From assembly GCF_964019385.1 (NCBI RefSeq), contig NC_088649.1, forward strand, positions 24,676,302-24,740,301: a stretch of 64,000 nt of DNA. The letters are read 5' to 3'. This document shows positions 39,576-49,684 of the stretch, piece after piece (within the stretch, counting starts at the first letter, position 1; every line of letters starts with the position of its first letter). The notes beneath the pieces were generated by a model. That model saw nothing but the letters and a program-made list of their open reading frames with translations, made no database searches and was not told the origin of the DNA. The DNA is from Sycon ciliatum (taxonomy: Eukaryota > Porifera > Calcarea > Leucosolenida > Sycettidae). Made by a program: the position numbers and the translations under genes.

Positions 39576-42476
39576 ATGGACACAAGTGTATGTGGTGATA
39601 TCACAGTCGAAGATCAGTTTGGTGTTCCAGACCCCGTGAGGAAAGATTCTGTCCGTCAGTCTTGCTCAACATGTGAAAGCCATTTTTTTAAATCCTCGAA
39701 GAAATGGAAATGGAACGTAGTCTTGCTGCCGATCGAGAGAAAAGATTAAATAGTAAAATCGACGACCTCACCCGCTTAGTTTCCTCCCTGAAGGAGGTAA
39801 TTATGGAATCTGGATCACCAACGTATTCAATGGCAGCAGCGAAAGCAGTCGGCCATGACGAGACAAAGAGCAAGGGAAAGCCACGCCACGCCGCGCATGC
39901 AGCAGTTTCAAAGCTGGTGAACAAGTTAAAGCTGAGTCTGCAAAGTCCGTACGATCTACGAATGTGCCAACATCTCAAGACAAGCTTCAGCAGCCACCTC
40001 CACGTGCGAGGACGTTGACTCGGTTCATGAACCCCGTACGCAGACATCGGACTTTGGCCTTGATGACCCAGGAACACGTGCAGATGGACATTTGAAATCA
40101 CTACAAGCGATTCAGGAAAGATCGTGCCCTACAGCACGGCGGTGGCGTTTGCATATACTGTCATGAAACGACTCGTGTCAAACGACGTGCTGATCTGGAA
40201 ACAGATTTGGAAAGTTTGTGGATTGAGGTCATGGAGCAAAAGCACCGTACCCTGGTGGGATGTGCATACCGTCCACCAGATAAGTCAGTGGCTTACTGGG
40301 ATGCATTCCAAGCCAACATCGAAAAGGCAATGCAGGGAACACAGTCGCGCACAGTTCTCATCGGAGACTTCAATGTGGACTATGCCGATCCATCTTGCCA
40401 GCCATGCAAATCACTTGCACTCCACACTCACACACTGCAACTTGTTTAACCATGTGTCTCAGCCGACAAGAGTCCCGTCCTCTTCGGCATCTGTTATCGA
40501 CCTATTCTTATCTAACGTTCCAATAGAGGGTGTATTGCGCACTGTCTATGTTGATATGAGCGATCATTTTGCCATCCTGGCCCATATGCCTGGCTTTGGC
40601 ATGGGAAAGGCATATTCTGGACACCCAGCCGCCAAACGCCAACGTAGGCGACTCCATCGGATAAATTGGAACACATTCAATGAGGACTTGAACCATCATC
40701 TAGCGACTTGTACCTTTACCGGAAATCTTGAAAATGCTGTGCAGAGTCTTACCACCTCTATCATAATCTACCCTGGATGTGCATGCACCATTGATTCATC
40801 GGCGCCAACAGGAGAAACGTCCTTGCCCCTGGCTTACACCGGAGCTAGTTGCCGCGGTTCGTGAGCGAAACCAGTTCCATCGCCGGTTGATGAGCGACAA
40901 AGGCAATGCGGATCTGCGTGAGCTCCACCGTCAGGCCCTCTCTACTGCAAGGAAACTAGATCGCCGTCTACGAAATGCCTACTTCATGAATCAGTGTGCA
41001 ACTCGTGATCAGAGAAAGTTGTGGTCAGTTATGAACATCGTCACAGGCCGTGCTAAGCAGCATCAAGAACCTCAAGCCGGTATCGAGGACCTGACCAAAA
41101 CCTTTGGGGATGTTGTGCGCGACCCAGACCGACCATCCCCGCTAACACCACCAAGTGGACCGATGCCAGCGTCTAGCTTTCTGCAATTTGAACTGGTGCC
41201 GGTGAGTGTTGTGAAAGCTGATTTTCAAGCGATCGTTTATTAGTCCTTTGTATAAGTCAGGAGACCCCACAGTGCCAGTTAACTACCGCCCAGTATCCTT
41301 ATTACCGATTATATCTCATATTCTCGAACACTTTGTGAAAAAGCAGCTCGTGAAATATCTCACAGCGCATGAACTTTATCCAAAGACTCAGCTTGTGTAT
41401 CGGAAGTGTCACTCGACAGAGGATGCACTTGTGCTTGCCGCAAAAGGTGGGTGCTTGCACGCTCACATCGCCGCTTCACGGGCATCGTCATGGTAGATAT
41501 GAGTAAAGCCTTTGATCGGGTGCAGCATGAACGACTCGTCTCTGAGTTGCACTCCCTTGGTATCTCATCTAGTGCTCTACAATGGTTTTGTAGCTATCTG
41601 ACTGAAAGAAGTCCACAAGTTCGAATTGCAAACTCAGTCTCCTCGTCAGTGCATTGTTCCCGTGGTGTGCCACAGGGCAGTGTACTTGGTCCCTTACTGT
41701 TTGTTCTATACACACGCCACTTAGATGCCATCCTGCCTGAACAAGTCATCCACCAAGAGTTTGCGGATGACATCATAATTATTAGAGTTCTCCGACAGCG
41801 ATCTCAACACTGTGTGCCGACAGCTTAGTGCAGCTGCCACTTCTGTATCACGTTGGCTTGCTGAAATTAGGCTGTTGCTCAATGCGAAGAAGACGCAAGT
41901 CATGGTCATCCAGCCCCGTGGACAGAAAGCTGCCATTCCTGATGTATTCTGTGGTCAGGACGCACGCAAGGTTATCCCTACTGCCAAGTACCTTAGGGTG
42001 GTCATTGGTCAGCTCTGGCGCCATGGTCGTGCCAGACGGTCGTGGTTCATTAGCATGATCAGCAGCCATCCCTGCTATGCGTCTACAGCTTTCTATCCTT
42101 GCCTCACAGTGCAGTTTTTGGATCGCTTGGTCAAGATTTTCAAATCCGGAATTCGCGCCGTTTTCCAGGTGCCTTCTACCACCCCATCATCCCCTCTTCT
42201 CTGTCGACTTGATCTTCTTACTCTTACTCAGATATATCAGCAAACATTTTTATTTTTTGTTCACAGATGTCTTGGTGCTGAAATGATCAGTAGTCTTTTC
42301 AGCACTTTCTTTGATTTAGTCAATGGTCGTGCCACGCGTGGTCAGGCTTCACGTCTGCTTTGTGTCCCGTTTTTGCCGGGTCCTTCCGGTCGATCCACTG
42401 TTCAGTTCATTGGTAGTGTGTACTGGAACTGCCTGCCGCCTGATGTCCGCTCCATCACAATTCCTTCTGCATTTAA
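39576..42476 (+). pseudogene. CR1/L2-like LINE, most domains present but frameshifted
   Basis: In order: ORF1-like segment with DSVRQSCSTCE and a coiled coil (LNSKIDDLTRLVSSLKEV, 39745-39800); endonuclease with GGGVCIY, VGCAYRPPDKSV, VLIGDFNVDYAD (40353-40385), SASVIDLFLSN and SDHFAI; linker HAPLIHRRQQEKRPCPWLTP; RT with VNYRPVSLLPIISHILE, MVDMSKAFDRVQHE, RGVPQGSVLGPLLFVLY, HQEFADDIII (catalytic FADD, 41756-41785); C-terminal VYWNCLPPDVRSITIPSAF. At least five frame changes. The coding end at 42476 coincides with TTAACCC, apparently the end of another element. Confidence 0.85.
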
Positions 42477-42494
42477 CCCTTTTGTGCCTGACTG
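42472..42494. mobile_element. Possible piggyBac-like left end
   Basis: TTAACCCTTTTGTGCCTGAC interrupts the LINE C-terminus just after GCATTTAA. It has the TTAA-CCCTTT layout of the ends at 27243 and 44331. No matching right end was found, so it may be a solo or deleted element. Confidence 0.4.
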
Positions 42495-42699
42495 AATTTT
42501 AGATATTTCGTAGTTTTGGCTCAATTTTTTGGAAAGCCTATATCTCCGCAACCGTTTCGATGATGTAGCGACAAAAGTATGTATTCTGAATGGCAAGACA
42601 GAATTTTTTTTTTTGAATTTTCAAGTCAGAAAAATTTACAATAGGGTCAAGGTACTGCGCTGGTCCAAGCACATATTGGTCGCCAACACCACTCAGCAC

Positions 42700-43275
42700 G
42701 CCGAATCCACTACCTCGTCCACGGCCTCCGCCACTGCCTCCCCCACACGCGCCATGCACGCCACGATCAGCTGTTCCATCAGCTGGCTGAGCTCGACCAG
42801 CGCCGCGAGCAATTCCTCCGTGCAGCACGAGTGGAGCACGTCCACGAACTGGCTGCGCTTGCCCTTGCCCTACAGCTTCTTGAAGCTCATCGTGGGAAAT
42901 TTTGTCCTCATCTGAAGAGCTGCCGTTCTCAAGAAATTCACCGAAAACCAAATCATCGTTGAGTCGGTCTTCCTCATCTGATGACGGCAGGTTTCCGTCA
43001 GAGAAAAGAGCGTCAGATTTTTCACCATCCTCGTCTTCTGATTCTTCTTCTACAGGGGCATCATCGGCCTCCAGCTCTTCAAACAACTCAAGCGCTCCTG
43101 CAGCATCCATGACGGAGGTCAGCTGTTGTAGGCATGAACTGTACCAGTCAAAAACGAAGCGAAACAGCAACGTTTTGTTCATGTTGCGAGACGTGTGCGT
43201 AGGCTGCCACGCTCGATTGACTTCCGCTGATCTGCGCGATCGTCGTTGATCACGACTCGACTTTTTCAAATGCAA
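42700..43275 (-). pseudogene. Acidic protein remnant, transposon-associated
   Basis: Minus frame from 43107: MDAAGALELFEELEADDAPV, EEESEDEDGEKSDALFSDGN, LPSSDEEDRLNDDLVFGEFL to about 42880. Below that, a different frame looks coding: FVDVLHSCCTEELLAALVEL, SQLMEQLIVACMARVGEAVA. Acidic leaders followed by a Leu/Ala-rich helix are common in transposase or ORF1 proteins, but I cannot name a family. One frameshift near 42885. Confidence 0.4.
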
Positions 43276-43289
43276 CCCCTACTTTCCCT

Positions 43290-43755
43290 ATTGCTATCTA
43301 CAGGCCAGCTACTGAAGGGTCTCTGTACAAAAAATCAGGCACCTGCGATGTACGAGACTGGCTCTGTGTTCGATTTTAGTATGCACTGTCAGCATAGGTC
43401 AAAATCGACCTACCTGCACCTAAGTGTGAAGAAAGCAACTACAAACGATATCTTAAACTCTCTTACCCTCTCCTAAGATCTCAAAGACGCATAACTGTCA
43501 ACATTCCCTCAACCCTGGAACATTTGCTTTCGTTGCATTATTTTCAAGAAAAAATTCATCAAATTCCAATTCGTTACTTGTAGTACTCCCTCATTGATTT
43601 GTTTCCGTCTTCTCTTTGTGCCTTGTTCATGATTGTATTTTCCTCTTCCTCCTTTTCTTATATCACCACCTTCATCATTTTGCGAGAACTGTGGCAATAC
43701 GCCCAGTGAGAAGACAGATTTTGCCTGTGCTTTTGAAGTGAAGTAAAATACAGCT
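43290..43755. other. Unassigned sequence
   Basis: No supported feature; a short frame with RRITVNIPSTLEHLLSLHYF has no recognised family. Confidence 0.3.
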
Positions 43756-44290
43756 AAGGCCACACCAAGTTATTTCATTGTTTCTCGTCACCTGAAAATC
43801 TGAAAAGGAACGCGGGCGGGCGGAAAAAAAACAAAATAGGGTTTGAAAAACAAAAACTGCTATTTACACTACAAAGGCCCAATTTATGACCTAAAATCAG
43901 ACTATACACCACGCGTGACAGTCAATTGCAACATACAGCCAGAAAACCAGGCTCCTGCACCGGCCTCTGGTGAGGAAGTCCAGTGTTGCATGTTATTTAA
44001 ATAGGAAAGAAAGCAAACCAAAGTTATTATACAAGGGGTACATAAAAGAACAGCCAAGTGCGCGCTGTGGTGGTGTGGTACTTGAACTACCGGTATGCGT
44101 ACATACACGGTGCAAAAGTTGTCCTTCGGTTCGTGCACTAGCACTGCACTCCAGATTTGACGCCGCGCGTACTTTTACAACGCCTTTTTATGCGTGTTTA
44201 CCGGGACGCGAGATTTTTTTTTTTGGTCCAATCCTCAAGAAAGGTACGCGCGCGGTGACGAGAAACAATGAAAAAACTTGGTGTGGCCTA
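43756..44290. mobile_element. 535-bp TIR MITE
   Basis: AAGGCCACACCAAGTTATTT at the left and the inverse of TAGGCCACACCAAGTTTTTT at the right, extending through CATTGTTTCTCGTCACC. Noncoding. It abuts the inner end of the split right arm of the large complex. Confidence 0.8.
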
Positions 44291-44330
44291 AACAAACAAA
44301 CAAACCTGAGGGGTCCTTCAGGTTCCTTAG

Positions 44331-45061
44331 CCCTTTCCATGCCATGGACGCGTATACGCGTTTTTTTAGTATGAGCCGATTGGCCACGGACGCGTTTACG
44401 CGTTCTGCCTGGACTGTTCAATGTACACTGTACAGTTATGTGTATCGCGCGCTATAGACGAGTGTACAAACTGTTGTAATTCCGTCAAAATATCTCGGAC
44501 TGCTAAGGTTGAGACACCGCTGGAAAGGTCTTGAGCTCAGCTTTCCAGGGATATAAAGTTCTTCGCGATACGATAAGGTATGACCGAGCGGCGATAAATT
44601 GAATGGCCAGAATGCGCAAATTTCATTTTCTGCCGATCGATTGTTCGCGACTTCGTGCGGGCTAGGGGATTTCCCCTAGACACAGCGCGTGCGCAGTCAG
44701 CTGCAAAAAACGCGCTTGAATCTCAGCTTTCCAACGCAGTTTGAATCGTGAAAATCAGTTCACAATGAGCAAGAAGACGAAAGAAAACATGAGAGGCAGT
44801 CGTTTTGTTATTTTGAGGCATGATAGGGGGACTTTGAGAGGAGATGGAAGTGGCCCTGGTATGCCTGTCGCGCTGTGAATCCCTGAAATGGCTTCCTGTT
44901 GTCCAGATCTTTCCAACAAGCCATGGATCGTGAAAATCCATCAAGGTACAGTGAAATAGCAATAAATTTCGTTCTGAGGTGCGCGTGCAGCTTTGAACAG
45001 TTGAGCTCAGCGCCTGAACAATGCGTGGCCAACACATGAAAACATGCTGGCATGGAAAGGG
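44331..45061. mobile_element. piggyBac-like element with TTAG duplication
   Basis: Termini CCCTTTCCATGCCA and its inverse, with TTAG at 44327-44330 and 45062-45065. The opposite arm of the host element has the unoccupied site (minus strand CAGGTTCC-TTAG-AGTA, plus coordinates 39105-39120), so both ends and the 4-bp duplication are certain. CCC start and 4-bp target resemble piggyBac, but the target is TTAG and not TTAA. 731 bp, no transposase. Confidence 0.9.
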
Positions 45062-45235
45062 TTAGAGTATGGCCGCAGTTGTGAAGCTTGGGAATGTTGA
45101 CCAAACATCGTTCTTCATCACCAGAAAATTCAAACAACTAAGATCTTCAAATGCAGAGAATTTTAATACTAATCACACGTGACGTCATCAAAACCATCAA
45201 AAGAGGAGACAAACTTGGCCCTTCATATATCATAT

Positions 45236-46494
45236 GGCCCAGTATCTGCGGAAATGGACCTTAGGGTGATTTTTCACAAAATGACTTTTTTCTGCTGTTG
45301 TCATCTATAGGTATCGAATGATCACATGGCAAAGTATTAGACCGAACAAAGCCATATTGATGACCCAGAAGCTTCTCAAACAAGCATAGGCACATATCAG
45401 GAAATAGAACAATTTATCACAGTGTTTTCCACATCGGAATACTATGTGTTACAGTGAAATAAATAAAAAATAGACATTGTAATATATCATCCATCCAATT
45501 TTTATTGTAAAACAACTCTTGGGCAACCTCTGGCATAGAGCATGGATGGTCTTGATCCTAATCACTGCATACCAATGAAAACTGTTTGAACGCCATCGCA
45601 AGTCTGCTGAAAATCCACAGAAGTGCAGAACAGGAGGGAGGGTGGCTACAACTACACCTGGAGTCCCAGTCTGTGCACCCCACAGGGAATACCACACAGG
45701 CACAACATTCTAACAGTAACACCCCACACTTCATCTCATAGTCATACACGATTTAGAGGTAGTCCATCACTGCTGCACCTCTGTGAAATATGAGCTCTGT
45801 GGGAACTGGCTGCATGCGCGTCAGTGCGCCATGATTCCAGCACTGAGCGCAGAGAGTTCGTAGCTCATCAATCAATGTTCAGCTCTTGCCCCGTCCAAGG
45901 GGTTTGGTGTTCACCACGGAGTCCAGTGTGGGAGCCTGGGAAAATAATTCAGATCATGTCACTAGCGGCAGCGCTCTTTCGTCCTGACTCGAGTTGATCC
46001 AGGGCGTTTCAGTTCGTCTACCTCTGTTGCTGTCGCCTCACTAGACTAGTTTCTCCTCGTTGAGTATTTCTCCTGAGCGGAGCTGTACTAAATTCAGAAG
46101 GGCCCTACAAGGATTTTCAGATGTCAGAAAGTACTTTTGCCAGCAGAGAGCTCCTTTGGCGGAGCGCCTATATCAAGTTGAAATTCTCGTTGCTAAATAG
46201 GAATTGCGCGTCGACAAAAACATCTTCTGGAAACTGTCGTCGTTCTCTATCAGGCGCGACGATTCCTGCCTAGGAAATGCAATGACTTCTGGCGGAGCCG
46301 GACGGCAGCTAGCTGGCCATCGTGAGCGAACTCTCCTGCTACTGGGACGATCAAAAGCATTCATTGTTGCGATGAACTAATTTTTTGTTTGAATGTGCAG
46401 AGCGTGAAGCAAGAGTTTTTTGCCGCTGCAGAAAATGCCTTATTCTGAAAAAAATGATTTTCACCCGAAGGTCGATTCTCGCTGATACTGGGCC
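45236..46494. mobile_element. 1.26-kb TIR element with GGCCCAGTATC ends
   Basis: GGCCCAGTATCTGCGGAAAT at the left and GGCCCAGTATCAGCGAGAAT inverted at the right, similar for about 40 bp. It interrupts the right arm of the large complex; the other arm (TCGATATATGAAG) shows the empty site. If ATAT belongs to the ends, the duplication is ATC (45229-45231, 46499-46501). No coding domain recognised. Confidence 0.78.
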
Positions 46495-46767
46495 ATATAT
46501 CGACTTTTTAGGTCTAGTTTTCACGATTCCCCATTCTTTGGGGGTCATATAAGGCCCCCATGAAGAGACCATACCACCGAAAAAATTACTGGAGTGCCCC
46601 TTTAAGGACACAGATTGTAAGTCGGTGAGTATAACATGGATAGAATGAAGGAAAAGCGGGGCAAGGGTGTTGAGCGCCGCAGGGGTTACAGTGGACGGGA
46701 GGGGAAGAGGTAACTCATTGGAAGCTTGGAGTGAATGCAGGGGCGTCAGGATCAAGTCGATGTTGCT

Positions 46768-47272
46768 GAATCATTGTGTATGTTGGTTCTTAGCATGATA
46801 GTTCAGGATCAATGTTGAAGGGCATCAGAGCTGAAACTCCAGGGCTGAACTGTGACCTTGGAAGGCCAGAAGTCTGCAGTCGTTACTGTGCTGAAGTCTT
46901 CCGCATCTATTATCACGTGAGCTTAGGCTGATGCAATATCCCGAAATCCTATTTGGCACATCTCAAAACAACCGAACTACGCAAAAATTTCTTTCCCGAA
47001 ACATACACACCATGACTTACAAGTGTCGTAAACCGGGTGTGGTGTCGAACAGCCCGGCTTGTAGTTGGACAAATTTATTATCACCCAAATATCTGGGAGA
47101 ACAAAGTAGAATTTGGATAAGATGTACATCACTTCCTGGAAGAATATATAGTGTGTTAGTTTGTACATGAAGTGTGTGGTTTCCAGTGAGGTCTGCGTCC
47201 CACCCGCCGGTGTAGATTCACACAAAGTGTGAGGTTCAAAGTCTGAAAAAAATGTTGAACGGTCTCTGCCGG
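46768..47272. repeat. Dispersed repeat R, copy 2
   Basis: Sister of 36925-37547 without the minisatellite expansion. It directly precedes the RT fragment at 47276. Confidence 0.85.
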
Positions 47273-47275
47273 GAT

Positions 47276-48420
47276 GACGACTACACCCTGGTATTGTGTG
47301 TGTCGATATGTCAAAAGCGTTTGATAAGGTTCACCACCAAACGCTGCTAGATGATCTTCACGGAAAGGGTGTACGTGGCACTGCTCTGGCCTGGTTTGCA
47401 AGCTATTTGTTCGGTCGGAAATAACTCTCTAAAGTTGGTTCTTCATCGTCATGCTACTCGGACTGTTCAAGTGGTTTACCGCAAGGTGGCGTTCTCGGCC
47501 CGTTTCTATTTTCTGTTTACATCAGTTCCATCGACTTTCATGTACCGCCTAGTATTTGCCACCAAGAATTCGCCCATGATATCACCTTACATACATCATC
47601 ATCCAGCCGTGCAGACATCACCTCTAAGCTTAGTGTCGCATGTACGTGTTTCGCCATCTGGCTCAATGGACGCGGTTTGAGCCTCAACACCACCAAGACC
47701 TGTGTGTTGCACATTGCTCCTCGGAGCCCCCTTGATCCCTTGCCGCCTGTGATATGCGATGGCGCTGTGCTCCCTGTTGTGTCGCAGACCAAGGACCTAG
47801 GCTTGATTGTAGACGATCGCCTGACTTGCAATAGCCACGTTATGCATATCTGTAAAACGTCTCGACAAGTTATAGGAGCGCAGTGGAGAAATCGGAAGTG
47901 TGTCTCTCTCTCTCTGCAGTCGAAGCGAATGGCCTACACGTCCATGGAAGAGTCCAGGATCCGCTATGAATGCTCAGCTTTCTTTAGCTCTCTCTCCAAG
48001 GCTAACGAGGAGAGACTTCAACGCCTATGCAACCTAGCCCTGCGAGCCGTGAACAACCTGAGCTCCCGTACCCGTATGACTCCTGTGTATGCGGAACACA
48101 ACCTGCTTCCTGTACACCAGCTCTTGCGTGAGACAATGTGCTCGCTGGTCTACCGTTGCCTGCATTCCAGCCAGAACTCATCCCGTGTCTCTTTCTGCTG
48201 CACGTGTTTGGAACAGTCTTCTACCTAGTGCGAGAAATATCATGCCCCCCCCTCCAGTTCAAGGGTGTGTTGCGCGCGTACTGTCTTACTGTAGCGTGAA
48301 CAGCAACCACTCCCCTGTCTTGAGTACTAGTAATCCTGAAGTTCTGATACATGCCGAGGCTAGCTGTATGCTCAGTCTCCAGCTTGTTGCATGCTCAGTG
48401 TAAACATTCTTGATCTTATT
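47276..48420 (+). pseudogene. CR1/L2-like LINE RT, 3' half
   Basis: SKAFDKVHHQTLLDDLHGKG (47318-47375), then after a frameshift SGLPQGGVLGPFLFSVYIS, HQEFAHDITL (the catalytic box is FAHD, first Asp lost), STTKTCVLHIAP-like block, LGLIVDDRLTCNSHV, and EERLQRLCNLALRAVNNLSS near 48010-48060. (TTA)n at 48416-48430 closes it. Loss of the Asp and frameshifts mark it as dead. Confidence 0.85.
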
Positions 48421-48430
48421 ATTATTATTA

Positions 48431-49046
48431 CAGGTCGTCCCCCGTTAATACGAGTCCGGTTAACACATAAACCCCGCTAGTACATAAGAATCCTCAAGTA
48501 CCGGATGAAATGTGGTCGCGTCCATACAAATTTTGTCGGTTAGTACATAATCCGTTAGTACATAAACCCCGTTAGTACATAACAATTCCTCTGTTCCCGC
48601 ATGACACATACCTCGATAGTACATAATTTGTTGGTCTGCTGGCCTCTCAGAGGAGGCACGTCATGTTCCAGTTTCTTCTTGTGGACCCAAAAATCAGAAC
48701 GCACAACACAAACCGACGAAGCTCTATTGTTGTTCTCGAGTGAAATACAATGTACATGTCATGTACAACAGCTGTCCTGTACCATGTGTACACTACTAAC
48801 CTCTTATCCAGCACACGCACATACTTCTGAAGTAGATCTATTTCACCATTGAAACTCTTTTCAACATGATTTCCGTGAATTCCGTTATAACACAATTTTT
48901 ATATTATAACGAGGGAATCAAAAATATCTCGCTCCTTAGTCACAGCAACCAGAAACGCTCAGAAAAGGTGAAAAAAGTGTATTAACCCCGTTAATACATA
49001 ACATTTGTCAGGTCCCAGAGATTATGTATTAACGAGGGAGGACCTG
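48431..49046. mobile_element. pogo/Tigger-like MITE, TA duplication
   Basis: CAGGTCGTCCCCCGTTAATA at the left and CAGGTCCTCCCTCGTTAATA inverted at the right; TA lies outside both (48429-48430, 49047-49048). The CAGGTC start and TA target match pogo/Tigger members of Tc1/mariner. The interior repeats GTTAGTACATAA / CCCCGTTAGTACATAA at least six times near the left and twice near the right. No transposase. Confidence 0.82.
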
Positions 49047-49048
49047 TA

Positions 49049-49632
49049 TTATCATGTCTCCTTTATTCACTTCTTTCGAAGGCGATAAGCCAGACCCACC
49101 GGGAAATATTTCCATGGGTGGGATAGCAAAAAGAAAGTGAACAAAATAAAAAAGCCAAAACCAAAGGGACAAGAAATAGGGGAAGGAAGAGGAAGAAAGG
49201 AAAGAAACTCAATCCAAACTCCAACATCAAAACAATAATAAAGAATTTGCAACGACAGGTATTGTACAAAGACAGGTATTGTACAAAATGATAAGGACGT
49301 TGATGTTGTTATAGGGAGTACAAAGGAAATATCTTTATCTTTATTATGTCTCCTTTATTCACTTCTTTCGAAGGCAATAAGCCAGACCCACCGGGAAATA
49401 TTTCCATGGGTGGGACAGCAAAAAGAAAGTGAAAAAAATAAAAAAGCCAAAACCAAAGGGACAAGAAATAGGGGAAGGAAGAGGAAGAAAGGAAAGAAAC
49501 TCAATCCAAACTCCAACATCAAAACAATAATAAAGAATTTGCAACGACAGGTATTGTACAAAGACAGGTATTGAACAAATGATAAGGACATTGATGTTGT
49601 TATGAGGATTACAAAGGAAATATCTTTATCAG
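49049..49632 (-). repeat. Two tandem 292-bp copies of a LINE 3' UTR
   Basis: 49049-49340 and 49341-49632 are about 98% identical (TCTCCTTTATTCACTTCTTT, AAACTCAATCCAAACTCC). They lie downstream, in the minus direction, of the LINE coding region ending near 49690, and each ends with an ATAAAGATA-type tail. Tandem 3' UTRs may reflect two insertions or slippage. Confidence 0.85.
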
Positions 49633-49684
49633 TCATTTTTCAAGTCTCTTGGCTATTGAACATGAAAACGCAGCAGATGTGCAT

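Larger units (their letters stand above)
38829..46605. mobile_element. Nested transposon complex with ~300-bp inverted arms
   Basis: Left end TTAAACGGGGCACTCC and right end inverse TTAAAGGGGCACTCC begin matching arms. Left arm 38829-39130 is uninterrupted. The right arm is in three pieces: 46498-46605, 45062-45231 and 44305-44330, separated by insertions 45236-46494 and 44331-45061. Between the arms lie a P2X7-type domain, a LINE, an acidic gene remnant and a MITE. The outer element is a large DNA transposon of unassigned superfamily that has served as a landing site. Confidence 0.82.

Noticed and set aside
42529..42915. Ser/Thr-rich plus-strand frame of 128 codons
   Set aside because: It is antisense to the acidic and Leu/Ala-rich minus-strand gene remnant, and its low complexity is a by-product.
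36925..47272. Full-length LTR retrotransposon using repeat R as LTRs
   Set aside because: No Gag-Pol genes, primer site or polypurine tract lie between the copies, and the interval is explained by LINEs and nested DNA transposons.
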